64,000 nt of DNA, from contig OZ241336.1 of NCBI GenBank assembly GCA_965200115.1, positions 3,100,001-3,164,000 of the forward strand, in the 5' to 3' direction. Under the pieces are notes generated by a model that worked only from the letters and a program-made list of their open reading frames with translations, did no database searches and was not told the origin of the DNA. Positions 43,938 through 52,693 of this stretch are shown here, one piece after another; the stretch's first letter is position 1; every line of letters starts with the position of its first letter. Both the position numbers and the translations under genes were made by a program. This DNA is from JAPOUP01 sp026708635. GTDB lineage: Bacteria; Pseudomonadota; Alphaproteobacteria; Rhodobacterales; Rhodobacteraceae.

Positions 43938-45021
43938 GAGCCTCTTGCACAATTATCGCGGTTCCGGCGGCCGTGGCCAGCCTCCGGCGTCCGCCGGGGC
44001 GCCTGAGCCGGTCCCGGCGGGCTTCGGGGCGTCCCGGCGGGCGTGGGCGCCGATCTCCCGCGAGTCACAGACCGCGTCCATGAGCCCGTAGCGGTGGGCG
44101 ACCCGCTCCGCGGTCATCCTCGCCAGCGGGATCGCCGCCTGGCTGTCGTGAAGCGACGCCGAGGTGAGGATGCAGGTCACCGGGACGTCGCCGTCGGCGG
44201 CGTCTGCGGCGACGCCGATATGGAGCCTGTAGCCGCGCCAGCTCTCTCTGTACCCCTTCGCGTTCCGCTTGGCGCCGACGTCGCGGGCCTTCGGAAGCTC
44301 CGCCACCATCCCCTCCGTGGACATGCCGCCCTTCAGCCGCCGCCCGGACGGGTCGGCTGCCTCACGGCCTCCTCGCCCTTCCCGGGGCGTCCCGGCTTAG
44401 GCTTCGGCGCGGGCCGCTCCCGTCCCACGATCGCCGTGGAGTCCCGGGAGATGTGCCCGACGACCGATCCCTCGTACGCGGCCCTGACCAGCGCCCCGTG
44501 CACGCGCCCGTGCGGCCGGGTCTCCGCGAACCACGCGAAGGCGCGCGAGAGGGCCGGCGCGCTCGGCACCTCCGACACCCGGCGACCGGCCGCACAGGCG
44601 GCGGTGCGTCGGGTCGTACCCGAGCCGGTCGATCAGGGCCCGCGTGGTCGGGAGGTCCCACACCGCTTTCGCCACGAACGCACGCGCCAGGGCGTTGCGG
44701 TCGGCGGGAGGGTGCCCGACGCCCCGGTGGCCGTAATGGAGATGCCGCTCCACCGGGGCGAGGCCCGGCACGGACACGAACCGGCGGTGCGTCTCGCCCA
44801 GCGGACCGACCTCCTCGGCGAGGAAGGGGAAAGTTCCCCTTGAATGCGGTGCCAGGCCTCTGATACGAACTCTCCCAAGGACATGGGGCCGTCTCCCCGT
44901 ATGTTGTGTGTTTGGTAGCTTCAGCATACCAGTGGGACAGCCCCGTTTCCAGGCCAGCCGTCGAAAAAAAGCCCGTTTTCAGGGAGAAACCCGCTCGACC
45001 GCGGAGTTCTGCAAGAGGCTC
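43938..45021 (-). mobile_element. Decayed IS5-type element with 12-bp inverted repeats and 4-bp target duplication
   Basis: The left end GAGCCTCTTGCA (43938-43949) and right end TGCAAGAGGCTC (45010-45021) are perfect inverted repeats. They are flanked by the same four bases GTCT (43934-43937 and 45022-45025), a target duplication of IS5-like length. Length 1,084 bp. The internal transposase gene is broken. An orphan copy of the right end occurs at 23303-23360. Confidence 0.88.
43953..44884 (-). pseudogene. IS5/IS1182-type transposase, multiply frameshifted
   Basis: Read on the minus strand from MSLGEFVSEAWHRIQGE (44884), the protein continues in other frames: FPFLAEEVGPLGETHRRFV, ALIDRLGYDPTHRRLCG, SRAFAWFAETRPHGRVHGAL and GHISRDSTAIVGRE (first Asp). 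The last frame has KGYRESWRGYRLHIGVAADA, TSASLHDSQAAIPLARMTA and GLMDAVCDSREI (second Asp). At least two frameshifts are needed, and the final third with the catalytic Glu is missing. Not functional. Confidence 0.8.
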
Positions 45022-45363
45022 GTCTGAATAGAGGTCTCCCACCGATTGAGGAATCATATGGAGGTCGGTGGCGCTCTCTTCGTGAACCTGGCCGTAGAGG
45101 GTTTAAGGCCCATCCAACCGGGTCCCCGTCAGGATCGCGTCCCTTGAATTCTCGATCCTGAGCCGTCTTCATCCCCGCCTCTCCTCTATCGCTTGTTCTG
45201 GCCGGAAACCGCGGTTAACTTCCGGCGCGTCCCGGAGGGACCCACGCTAACCTACACGCCACGGAAAAGTTGCCCGACTGGAACGAAAGGTCACTTGATG
45301 ATGCGACAGCTGGTGAAAAGGTCCGCCCCCGCGCGCCTTTGGAGATACGTAAGTGGGGGAGCC
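45022..45363. other. Intergenic region upstream of the thiamine transport operon
   Basis: About 340 bases. I looked for a TPP riboswitch (CTGAGA and the ACCTGATCTGG-type helix) and did not find one. The thiY frame is open back to 45193, but those codons lack signal-peptide character. CGTCCCGGAGGGACCCACG near 45230-45248 contains a short inverted repeat (GTCCCGGAGGGAC). A promoter is expected here. Confidence 0.4.
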
Positions 45364-46302
45364 ATGAAACGTCTTCTCGGCGCCACCGTGATTTGGGCTT
45401 TGGCGTTACCGGCCATGGCGCAGGACAGAATGACGTTACTTCTGGACTGGTTCATCAATCCCGACCATGGGCCGATCATCGTCGCGCGGGAACTCGGGTA
45501 TTTCGAGGATCAGGGTCTGGTAGTGGAAATCGTCGCGCCCGCCGATCCGTCGGATCCGCCGAAGCTGGTCGCGGCCGGAAAGGCGGAGCTGGCCGTTTCC
45601 TATCAGCCCAGCCAGCATTTGCAGGTGGCCGAAGGGCTGCCGCTGATTCGGGTAGGCACACTTGTGGCCACACCGCTTAACTGTCTGCTCGTCCTGAAGG
45701 ACGGCCCGATCCGGGAGATTTCGGATCTCGACGGAAAAAAGATCGGTTTTTCCGTCGCGGGCGTGGAGGAGGCCTTGCTGAAGGCCATCCTGGGCAATCA
45801 CGGCGTCAGCCTCGACAGTGTCGAGCTCGTGAACGTCAATTGGTCGCTGTCACCGTCCCTGATGTCCGGTCAGGTCGACGCGGTGATCGGCGCCTACCGC
45901 AACTTCGAGCTAAACCAGATGGAGATCGAAGGGGTCGAGGGGCGGTGTTTCTTTGTCGAGGAAGAAGGGGTGCCGACCTATGACGAGTTGATCTATGTCG
46001 CCAACAGGAACACCATGGATTCGGCCTTGATCCGCAGGTTTCTGAGGGCGACCGAGCTTGCGACGCAATACATCGTCAACCATCCTGAGGAAAGTTGGGA
46101 GATCTTCAAAGGCACCTCGGTCGAACTCGATGACGAACTCAACGCAAGGGCCTGGGTCGACACGCTCCCGCGCTTCGCGCTTCGGCCCGAGGCCCTGGAT
46201 GAGGGCCGCTACGTCCGGTTCGAGGAATTCCTTTCGGATGCGGGTCTCGTCGAAGGCAGGCGCCCCGTCTCCGACCTGGCGGTGGATCTGGGCGCGGAAT
46301 GA
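45364..46302 (+). CDS. thiY: Thiamine-precursor ABC transporter substrate-binding protein ThiY
   Basis: Periplasmic binding protein of the NMT1/THI5-like family that delivers a pyrimidine precursor (formylaminopyrimidine-type) to ThiXZ. 312 residues. Signal peptide MKRLLGATVIWALALPAMAQ, then MTLLLDWFINPDHGPIIVA, the typical first strand, followed by AVSYQPSQHLQVAEGLPLI and VDAVIGAYRNFELNQMEIEG. The start at 45364 gives a clean signal peptide; upstream in-frame codons do not. It overlaps tenA by four bases (ATGA) and heads thiY-tenA-thiZ-thiX. Confidence 0.88.
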   Translation: MKRLLGATVIWALALPAMAQDRMTLLLDWFINPDHGPIIVARELGYFEDQGLVVEIVAPADPSDPPKLVAAGKAELAVSYQPSQHLQVAEGLPLIRVGTLVATPLNCLLVLKDGPIREISDLDGKKIGFSVAGVEEALLKAILGNHGVSLDSVELVNVNWSLSPSLMSGQVDAVIGAYRNFELNQMEIEGVEGRCFFVEEEGVPTYDELIYVANRNTMDSALIRRFLRATELATQYIVNHPEESWEIFKGTSVELDDELNARAWVDTLPRFALRPEALDEGRYVRFEEFLSDAGLVEGRRPVSDLAVDLGAE

Positions 46303-46970
46303 GTTACGGCACGGTCTTTCCGCTGTGGCGTGACGCGGCGGGCCGTGCATGGTCCGACTATACCGAACATGCGTTCGTTCAGGCCCTGGGCGACGGTACG
46401 TTGCCGTCCAGGGCGTTCCTGCACTACCTGGTCCAGGACTATATCTTCCTGATTCATTTCTCGCGCGCCTGGGCCCTCGCGGTCACCAAGGCGGAAACGG
46501 TCGAGGAAATGCGCAGCTGCGCCGGAACCGTGAACGCGCTTATAAACGACGAGATCGCCTTGCACGTCAGTATTTGCGGCGCGCACGGAATAAGCGAAGC
46601 CGATCTTCAGGTCGCCGACGAAGGGCGCGCGAACCTGGCCTATACCCGATATGTCCTGGATGCGGGGCATTCCGGAGATCTGGTCGATCTGCTGGCTTCC
46701 CTTGCGCCGTGCGTGATGGGGTACGGAGAAATCGGCCTGCGCCTCTCCAAAGCCGCAACGTCCGACCGCTATCGGGAATGGATCGGCACGTATGCCGGGG
46801 CGGAGTATCAAGCGACCTGCTGTGACGCGGGTGCCTTGATCGACTCCGCGGTGAACCTGCGGCTGGGCGACCGGCCGACATCCAGTCCGCGATGGGGTGG
46901 GCTTTGCCGTCGGTTCAGGACCGCGACCCGTCTGGAAGCGGATTTCTGGCAGATGGGACTTGATCCGTGA
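46299..46970 (+). CDS. tenA: Aminopyrimidine aminohydrolase / thiaminase II (TenA)
   Basis: Hydrolyses aminomethyl-aminopyrimidine, or thiamine breakdown products, to HMP for reuse; cytosolic. 223 residues, helical TenA fold: LHYLVQDYIFLIHFSRAWAL, then LINDEIALHVSICGAHGI and SLAPCVMGYGEIG, whose Cys138 is the nucleophile. The terminal helix has LEADFWQMGL, with the catalytic Glu region. Overlaps thiY and thiZ by four bases each, so it belongs to a translationally coupled salvage operon. It would feed ThiD, encoded by the neighbouring operon. Confidence 0.92.
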   Translation: MSYGTVFPLWRDAAGRAWSDYTEHAFVQALGDGTLPSRAFLHYLVQDYIFLIHFSRAWALAVTKAETVEEMRSCAGTVNALINDEIALHVSICGAHGISEADLQVADEGRANLAYTRYVLDAGHSGDLVDLLASLAPCVMGYGEIGLRLSKAATSDRYREWIGTYAGAEYQATCCDAGALIDSAVNLRLGDRPTSSPRWGGLCRRFRTATRLEADFWQMGLDP

Positions 46971-47725
46971 TTCCCTCCCCGGCTCTTCACCTGCGGGGAA
47001 CCGCCGAAGTTGGCGGGATGCCGGTGTTCGAGAATATCGCGCTAAACGCCGAGGGTGGCGAGTGGACCTGCATCCTGGGATCCAGCGGGGTCGGTAAATC
47101 CACGATTCTGAAACTGTTCGCCGGGATAGATGACGAGATCCGTCTGAACGGTACGGTCGAGGCCGCGGACGGACCGCTTGCGGGCCGGGTCGCGCTGATG
47201 GCGCAGGACGACATGCTGTTGCCGTGGCTGTCGGTGCGCGAGAACGCGCTGCTCGGAGCCCGGTTGCGCGGGTCGAAGCCGGATCGGGACAGGCTCGAGA
47301 ACGTTTTGGTCCGGGTCGGTCTCGCGGATATGGCCGACCGACGGCCGCGGGAACTGTCGGGCGGGCAGAGACAAAGGGTCGCGCTCGCCCGTGTCTTGAT
47401 GGAAAACCGGTTGATCGTCCTGCTGGATGAGCCGTTCTCGGCGCTTGACGCTCGGACCCGCGCGCAGATGCAGGAACTTACGGCGGCACTTCTTCTCGGT
47501 CGGACCGTTATATTGGTCACCCACGATCCCGCCGAGGCCGCCCGTCTCGGGCACAGGATCCTGATCATGTATCGAAACGGAATCGTCGAATTCCCGGTTC
47601 CCAGCGGTCCCGTCCCGCGCGCCTGCGATGCACGGGACGTCTTGACCGCGCAGGCGGAGCTCCTCACGCGTCTTAGGGAAGACGATGCATGGCAGGGCCG
47701 GAATATCCTGGAGCCGACGCAATGA
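46967..47725 (+). CDS. thiZ: ABC transporter ATP-binding protein ThiZ
   Basis: 252 residues from a GTG that overlaps the tenA stop (GTGA). Complete ABC ATPase: Walker A LGSSGVGKST, Q-loop ALMAQDDMLLPWLSV, signature LSGGQRQRVALARVL, Walker B RLIVLLDEPFSALDA and switch His VTHDPAEAA. It belongs to the nitrate/sulfonate/taurine-type importers to which ThiXYZ belong. It energises uptake of the pyrimidine bound by ThiY through ThiX. The permease gene does not follow at once, as 435 bases lie between them. Confidence 0.9.
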   Translation: MIPSPALHLRGTAEVGGMPVFENIALNAEGGEWTCILGSSGVGKSTILKLFAGIDDEIRLNGTVEAADGPLAGRVALMAQDDMLLPWLSVRENALLGARLRGSKPDRDRLENVLVRVGLADMADRRPRELSGGQRQRVALARVLMENRLIVLLDEPFSALDARTRAQMQELTAALLLGRTVILVTHDPAEAARLGHRILIMYRNGIVEFPVPSGPVPRACDARDVLTAQAELLTRLREDDAWQGRNILEPTQ

Positions 47726-47844
47726 ACTATCGGAGAGATGCGGCGATAAACGCTCTTATGGAGGCGCTTGACCGCGGTGGCGTCACGCCCTTGAGAATGG
47801 CAGGCTACCCGCGGCCCCAAAGACTCCCGGCTTCCGGAACCTGA
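47722..47844 (+). CDS. Short coupled reading frame between thiZ and thiX (doubtful)
   Basis: The ATG overlaps the thiZ stop (ATGA) and 40 codons follow (MNYRRDAAINALMEALDRGG...). No family. It may be the surviving start of a lost gene or of a former thiX start, as thiX usually follows directly. The stop TGA overlaps another ATG (TGATGA) of an unconvincing 105-codon frame that ends exactly at the thiX start (TAATG). Confidence 0.3.
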   Translation: MNYRRDAAINALMEALDRGGVTPLRMAGYPRPQRLPASGT

Positions 47845-48160
47845 TGACAGCCGCATTCCGGTTAGGTCAATACAAATGCGCGCTGGCCATGTCTGCTGGC
47901 ACGGAATGGATGTATCTGGGCCGGGCAGCGCCGTTTAGGCGCCGGCGGGACGGTCCGCCGTTCCGGCGGTGCGGGTGGAGCACGTTTCGCATAGCTCCGG
48001 AATTCGGAATCGCGGTTGGTTACCGGCGTGGCCAACTCGATAAAACCTGCGAGACGCCGGGCATCGAACGGTGCCATGACGTCGAGGGGGTTTTCACCAA
48101 AGCAGCGCGTCAGGAATGCGGATTCCTCGATACGGCCCGACCGGTTCTAGCGGTGACGTA
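47845..48160. other. Interruption between thiZ and thiX
   Basis: About 315 bases with no recognised protein. In related operons the permease gene overlaps the ATPase gene, so this stretch looks like inserted or duplicated DNA, or the decayed 5' part of another gene. No terminal repeats were found. Confidence 0.35.
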
Positions 48161-48895
48161 ATGGCGGCTTGGAAGGCGGGACTTGCTTCGGCGGTCCTCG
48201 GCATCTCTGTTTGGCAACTGGTGGTATGGGGCACGGGCGTCCCCCGCTTCATTCTGCCGGGTCCCGATCTGGTCGCCCGGACTATCTGGACAAGCCGGGC
48301 CCTGCTGGCCGAACACGCGATGATCACCGTCGCTGAGGTCTTGATTGGATTGGGTCTTGGGGCCATTTTGGGAGCGGTTTCGGCCGTGGCGTTAGCCGCG
48401 TCTCCCCTCGCGCGCGCGCTTGTCCGGCCCATGCTCGTTTTCAGTCAGGCCATCCCGGTCTTCGCTCTCGCTCCGCTCCTGACCCTTTGGCTGGGCTATG
48501 GTCTCGCCTCGAAAGTGTTCATGGCCCTGATCATAATTTATTTTCCGGTCACGTCGTCATTTTTCGACGCGCTCATGCGCACCAACCCGGACTGGCTTCG
48601 GCTGGCTCGCGTCATGGGCGGCGGTCGGGCGCGGGTCATGTGGCACATTCGCATTCCCGCGGCGCTTCCCGGTTTCGCGTCCGGGCTGCGGCTGGCTGCC
48701 GTATACGCTCCGATCGGGGCCATTATCGGAGAATGGGTCGGCGCATCGAAGGGTCTCGGTTACCTCATGCTTCTGGCAAACGGCCGCGCGAAGACGGACC
48801 TGATGTTTGCCGCACTCATAGTTCTGGCGGTTTTCACGATCCTGCTTCATGCCACGATCAGCGAACTGGCGAAGCGGCTGCTCGAAGACCGGTGA
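48161..48895 (+). CDS. thiX: ABC transporter permease ThiX
   Basis: 244 residues from MAAWKAGLASAVLG. Inner-membrane permease of the BPD/SsuC type with six hydrophobic segments. The EAA coupling loop in the second half reads DWLRLARVMGGGRARVMWHI followed by RIPAALPGFASGLRLA, which contacts ThiZ. PVFALAPLLTLWLGYGLASK is also typical. Completes the ThiXYZ pyrimidine importer. It is convergent with thiF, whose stop lies 300 bases downstream. Confidence 0.88.
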   Translation: MAAWKAGLASAVLGISVWQLVVWGTGVPRFILPGPDLVARTIWTSRALLAEHAMITVAEVLIGLGLGAILGAVSAVALAASPLARALVRPMLVFSQAIPVFALAPLLTLWLGYGLASKVFMALIIIYFPVTSSFFDALMRTNPDWLRLARVMGGGRARVMWHIRIPAALPGFASGLRLAAVYAPIGAIIGEWVGASKGLGYLMLLANGRAKTDLMFAALIVLAVFTILLHATISELAKRLLEDR

Positions 48896-49195
48896 CCGTC
48901 GATCACGTGTGTCTCACACGTCGTTGCCCTCGCGGCCGTCAGGCACGAACCGATGCAGGTCAATGGTGGGTCGCTGTCGGGACGCGCGCGTTCGCCAGAG
49001 GCTCCGGTTCCCGAAATGCCCGCCTTCCCGCGTGATAGTGATTTTGTCGGCGTGTCAGCCGACACTAACCATGATATTTCCATGATGGAGATCGTTGGGA
49101 CGGTCCAAAGAGAAAGATTTTCCATCCCGCGTACTGGCCTGGCGACGCCAAAGGCTAGGTCACGCTAACGCCGAGAAAGGCGGGTGATCGATCTC
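48896..49195. other. Convergent intergenic region between thiX and thiF
   Basis: 300 bases between two convergent thiamine operons. GATCACGTGTGTCTCACACG near 48902-48921 includes CGTGTGTCTCACACG, a short hairpin (CGTGTG/CACACG) that could act in termination of the thiX transcript but lacks a T-run. Nothing else seen. Confidence 0.4.
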
Positions 49196-50170
49196 TTATG
49201 CGTCTCCAATGGCAAGGAGCGCGATGTCTCCTGACCAGTTGTTCGATAGCAGTTCGGCGCCTTTCCACGCACGCAGCCCTGAACGGCACACAAAAACGAC
49301 ACGCTCGACATTGCCCGGATCAAGCCCGTTCTCCCTTATGTCCTTCAGATCGAAACGCCCCGCGCCGGGAACCGTCGCGCCCGGTTCGTCCGGGCCGCGA
49401 AGATCGATAACGAGATCGTTCGTCCTGATTTCCCGGGTTGCGATAAAACGCGGCGCCGGGGCGGGGTTCTCGACGCCGTCAAAGCGGAACTCCCCGAAGC
49501 GCAGCGTCGTCGCGTCATAGGTCACAAGCTTGCCGGCGGGTGACGGACGGGCATCCGTCAGAAGCGCCAGCGCCATCTGCGCCTGAAGGGCTCCGATGAC
49601 GCCAACCGAAGGACCCAGTACGCCATCGCTGGCGCAGGACCCCAGACGATCCGGCAAATCCGGAAACACGGCGCGCAATCCAGGGGCGTCCCCGCAATAG
49701 CCACCGCAATACCCCGCGGTGCCGACAACGCTTGCGCTGACCAGAAACTTGCCGGTGCCTAAACAGTGATCCGACGCGATATAGCTGGCGGCGAAGCTGT
49801 CGGCGCAGTCCAGCACCAGATCCGCTCCCGAACAAAGTCTTTCCGCATTCGCCGGGTCAAAGCGTTCGATGCATGGCTCGATGGACGTGTCGGAGTTCAG
49901 TCGCGCCAGATGCCGTGCCGCCACCTCGGCCTTCGGGGCGCCGGTATCGGATTCCCGGAAAAGGGTCTGCCGGTGCAGGTTGCTCAGGTCGATCGTTTCG
50001 GGATCCACCAGGCGGATATGGCCGACGCCCGCGCCAACCAGGTACTGCAGGACCGGCGCCGCCAAGCCGCCGGCGCCGATGACCGTAACCCGTGCCGCAT
50101 GCAGCCGGTCCTGGGTTTCCCCGCCGAAGCCCGGAACCGCCATCTGTCGCGCGTATCGGTCTAACCGCAT
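49196..50170 (-). CDS. thiF: Adenylyltransferase ThiF with C-terminal rhodanese domain
   Basis: Activates the ThiS C-terminus by adenylation for sulfur transfer in thiazole synthesis. 324 residues. MRLDRYARQMAVPGFGGETQ, nucleotide site VTVIGAGGLAAPVLQYLVGA, IDLSNLHRQTLF (N-x-x-R-Q) and VLDCADSFAASY. YCGGYCG and GSCASDGVLGPSVGVIG carry Cys residues near the zinc site. The C-terminal rhodanese-like domain has VVFVCRSGLRAWKGAELL with a sulfur-carrying Cys. The start overlaps the thiE end by ten bases; ATG 50182 is an alternative. Last gene of thiDOSGEF. Confidence 0.9.
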   Translation of the reverse strand: MRLDRYARQMAVPGFGGETQDRLHAARVTVIGAGGLAAPVLQYLVGAGVGHIRLVDPETIDLSNLHRQTLFRESDTGAPKAEVAARHLARLNSDTSIEPCIERFDPANAERLCSGADLVLDCADSFAASYIASDHCLGTGKFLVSASVVGTAGYCGGYCGDAPGLRAVFPDLPDRLGSCASDGVLGPSVGVIGALQAQMALALLTDARPSPAGKLVTYDATTLRFGEFRFDGVENPAPAPRFIATREIRTNDLVIDLRGPDEPGATVPGAGRFDLKDIRENGLDPGNVERVVFVCRSGLRAWKGAELLSNNWSGDIALLAIGDA

Positions 50171-50757
50171 GTGTCCAGCCATGCCCTTACCCGATCTTCC
50201 GGGCTAGCGTGAAGCGTGATGTCCGTGATCGCCGATATCGCGTCCGCGCCCGCCGCGAAAGCCGTCGCGGCCCGCTCGACGCTCATGCCGCCGATCGCGA
50301 CCAGAGGTACGTCGCCCGCGCTGGCCTTCCACTCGGTCAGTTTGCCCGGGCCCTGGCGTCTCCATTTCATTTCCTTCGTGATGGTCGGATAGATTGGACC
50401 GAGCGCGATATAGTTCGGCCGCAGCGCCAGTGCCCGTTCAAGCTCGGCGCGATCGTGTGTCGAAATCCCGAGCTTCAGGCCCGCCCCCCGGATTTCGTCC
50501 AGATCGGCGACATCCAAGTCCTCCTGTCCGAGATGTAGCCACTCGCACCGTAGTTCGATCGCCAATCGCCAATAGTCGTTCACGACCAGAATGGCGCCAT
50601 GCACGGCACAGAAGTCCCGTGCCTCGGTGATCTGATGGCGCAGATCCTCCACGGAACGATCCTTGATCCGCAACTGCACGGCCTTGATTCCGAGCGGAAC
50701 GAGGCGTCTCACCCAGGACACGTCGTCGAAGATCGGATAAAACGCCGGAAAGCTCAC
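50161..50757 (-). CDS. thiE: Thiamine phosphate synthase
   Basis: Joins HMP-pyrophosphate with thiazole phosphate to thiamine phosphate. 198 residues, TIM barrel. GIKAVQLRIKDRSVEDLR (pyrophosphate-binding K-D-R region), ILVVNDYWRLAIELRCEWLH with HLGQEDLD, GISTHDRAELERA, YIALGPIYPTITKE and VPLVAIGGMSVERA are the family motifs. It overlaps thiG by four bases (ATGA) upstream and thiF downstream. Position fits thiDOSGEF of Rhodobacterales. All motifs intact. Confidence 0.93.
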   Translation of the reverse strand: MSFPAFYPIFDDVSWVRRLVPLGIKAVQLRIKDRSVEDLRHQITEARDFCAVHGAILVVNDYWRLAIELRCEWLHLGQEDLDVADLDEIRGAGLKLGISTHDRAELERALALRPNYIALGPIYPTITKEMKWRRQGPGKLTEWKASAGDVPLVAIGGMSVERAATAFAAGADAISAITDITLHASPEDRVRAWLDTCG

Positions 50758-51524
50758 AGGATCGCCTTTCCGACTATCGGCGTGGACGGCGCGGCCATGT
50801 CGCGCGGGTCCATGGGATCGGCTGAATATGCGAGCGCCCCCGCCTCGACGGCCCGGGCGAACGCTTCGGCCATAGCCGCGGGATCACCGGCCCGCGCGAC
50901 CGCGGTGTTGAGGAGAACCGCGTCGTAACCCAGTTCCATGGCGCTCGCCGCATGGCTTGGCTTGCCAAGCCCGGCATCGATAACCATCGCGACGTCGGGA
51001 AAATGCGCCCGCAGTGACCGCAGGCCATATTCGTTGTTCAGTCCGAGGCCCGTGCCGATCGGAGCCGCCCATGGCATCAGTACCTCGCAGCCCAGATCCA
51101 GCAGGCGCCCGCACAGCACCAGGTCCTCGGTGCAATACGGAAAGACCTTAAATCCGTCCTCGATCAAAACGCGCGTCGCCTCGATCAATCCAAAAGGGTC
51201 GGGCTGCAGTGTATCGGCATGACCGATTACCTCAAGTTTCAGCCAGCGGGTATCGAATAGCTCCCTGGCCATCTGCGCGGTCGTCACCGCCTCCCGCACG
51301 GAATGGCATCCGGCGGTGTTCGGCAGAATATCGACGCCAAGCTCCTGGACCAGCGCCCAGAAATCCTGACCCGCGTTGCCGGAGCCCGCTTCGCGGCGCA
51401 CCGACACGGTTGCGACACCCGCGCCCGATCTGCGGAACGCGTCGGCGAGAACCGCCGGGGAGGGATACTGCGCCGTACCCAGCATCAGCCGGGACGGCAC
51501 GTCCCTTTCATAAAGCCGCGGCAT
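50754..51524 (-). CDS. thiG: Thiazole synthase
   Basis: Condenses deoxyxylulose phosphate, dehydroglycine and ThiS thiocarboxylate to the thiazole. 256 residues from MPRLYERDVPSRLMLGTAQY. TIM barrel with LPNTAGCHSVREAVTTAQMA, TRWLKLEVIGHADTLQPDP (the Lys forms the Schiff base), VFPYCTEDLVLCGRL and MPWAAPIGTGLGLNN. The frame is open upstream inside thiS, but the start follows the thiS stop by one base, giving coupled translation. A 4-bp overlap with thiE follows. Confidence 0.94.
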   Translation of the reverse strand: MPRLYERDVPSRLMLGTAQYPSPAVLADAFRRSGAGVATVSVRREAGSGNAGQDFWALVQELGVDILPNTAGCHSVREAVTTAQMARELFDTRWLKLEVIGHADTLQPDPFGLIEATRVLIEDGFKVFPYCTEDLVLCGRLLDLGCEVLMPWAAPIGTGLGLNNEYGLRSLRAHFPDVAMVIDAGLGKPSHAASAMELGYDAVLLNTAVARAGDPAAMAEAFARAVEAGALAYSADPMDPRDMAAPSTPIVGKAIL

Positions 51525-51525
51525 C

Positions 51526-51723
51526 TCAGCCTCCCTGCCGCGGCGCGACGATCTCCACGCGATCCCCGGTCGCGAGCGTATGGGTTTCACGCCTGTCCGC
51601 CGGCACGAACGTTTCGTTCACGGCCGTCGCGACCTTCGAACTCCCGTGTCCGACCTGGTCAAGAAGATCGGCCAATGTCTTTCCAAGCGCCTCGAGCGGC
51701 TCACCGTTCACGACGATCTTCAT
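51526..51723 (-). CDS. thiS: Sulfur carrier protein ThiS
   Basis: 65 residues, ubiquitin-like fold: MKIVVNGEPLEALGKTLADL, VATAVNETFVPADRRE and DRVEIVAPRQGG, ending in the required Gly-Gly that ThiF adenylates and that then carries sulfur as thiocarboxylate to ThiG. Its first codons overlap the end of thiO by 23 bases. Length and ends are exactly as expected. Confidence 0.95.
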   Translation of the reverse strand: MKIVVNGEPLEALGKTLADLLDQVGHGSSKVATAVNETFVPADRRETHTLATGDRVEIVAPRQGG

Positions 51724-52693
51724 ACCAAGCCTCCGGCCTTGAACCGTGCAAAAGCAGATCGGCGGTCATTCGCGCCAGCGCCGGCCCTAGCAGAAACCCA
51801 TGCCGAAACAAGCCATTGACGTAGATCCGATCGCGATCGTGTCGGATCCGGGGAAGGTTGTCGGGAAATGCCGGCCGCGCGTCGGCACCGATCTCGAGGA
51901 TCTCCGCCTCGCCGAATGCGGGGTGCAGGGCGAACGCGGCGTTCAAAAGTTCCATGACCGAGCGGACGGACGGCCGCCCGCGCTGGCCGCTTTCGATCTG
52001 CGTCGCGCCCAGAAAAAAAACTCCGTCGCCACGCGGCACGACGTACAGCGGAAAGCGCGGATGAAGCATGCGCACCGGCCGGCTGAATTCGACATCGGCG
52101 CTTCGGACCATCACGACCTCGCCCTTCACTCCGCGCAGGTCGCCGAGCCTGTCAGCGGCGGCCAGTCCCCGGCAATCGATGATCTCGCCGTCGGCGTCTC
52201 CGTCCACGAGAAACGGCACGTCCATCTCTCCCAGGGACCGATGGAGCGTCGCGATCGAGGCGCGTGGATCGATATGCGCCTCGTCAGGGATGAATACGGC
52301 CCGCCCGAACCTGTCGTTCAGTGCCGGCTCAAGCTCTCCGATGCCCTCCGCGTCCAGCCAGCGGGCGTTGCGGACGCGTCGGGCGAACGTGGTCAACTCA
52401 CCCTGATCGCGACCCAAGGCGACGACAAGGGTACCGTTTCGCACCACCTCCGCTCCCTGCGCGGCCCACCAGCCGGCGGCGCCGCGCCCGTGACTGACGA
52501 TGGATCGCTCCGCCACGACACTCTCGCATTCCGGCGCGAGCATGCCTCCGGCCCACCATGAGCACGCATGGCTTCCCGGCGCGCCGGCCGGGTCGATCAT
52601 TTTCACCGTGGCGCCGCGCCGGGTCATTTCGGCTGCGACCGTCAGGCCGGCGACCCCGTTCCCCAGAATCGTGAATGAGTGGCTCACGTCCAT
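51701..52693 (-). CDS. thiO: Glycine oxidase ThiO
   Basis: FAD enzyme oxidising glycine to iminoglycine (dehydroglycine) for ThiG. 330 residues. Dinucleotide site SFTILGNGVAGLTVAAEMTR near the N-terminus, GGMLAPECES after it (FAD contact), IDCRGLAA, VVPRGDGVFFLGATQIESGQ and the C-terminal YVNGLFRHGFLLGPALA, all typical for the DAAO-like ThiO group. It overlaps thiD by ten bases and thiS by 23. Use of ThiO rather than ThiH indicates an aerobic route. Confidence 0.93.
   Translation of the reverse strand: MDVSHSFTILGNGVAGLTVAAEMTRRGATVKMIDPAGAPGSHACSWWAGGMLAPECESVVAERSIVSHGRGAAGWWAAQGAEVVRNGTLVVALGRDQGELTTFARRVRNARWLDAEGIGELEPALNDRFGRAVFIPDEAHIDPRASIATLHRSLGEMDVPFLVDGDADGEIIDCRGLAAADRLGDLRGVKGEVVMVRSADVEFSRPVRMLHPRFPLYVVPRGDGVFFLGATQIESGQRGRPSVRSVMELLNAAFALHPAFGEAEILEIGADARPAFPDNLPRIRHDRDRIYVNGLFRHGFLLGPALARMTADLLLHGSRPEAWYEDRRER

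Noticed and set aside
45022..45363. TPP riboswitch before thiY
   Set aside because: The CTGAGA element and the second conserved stem were not found by eye on either strand here or upstream of thiD. A covariance search could still overturn this.
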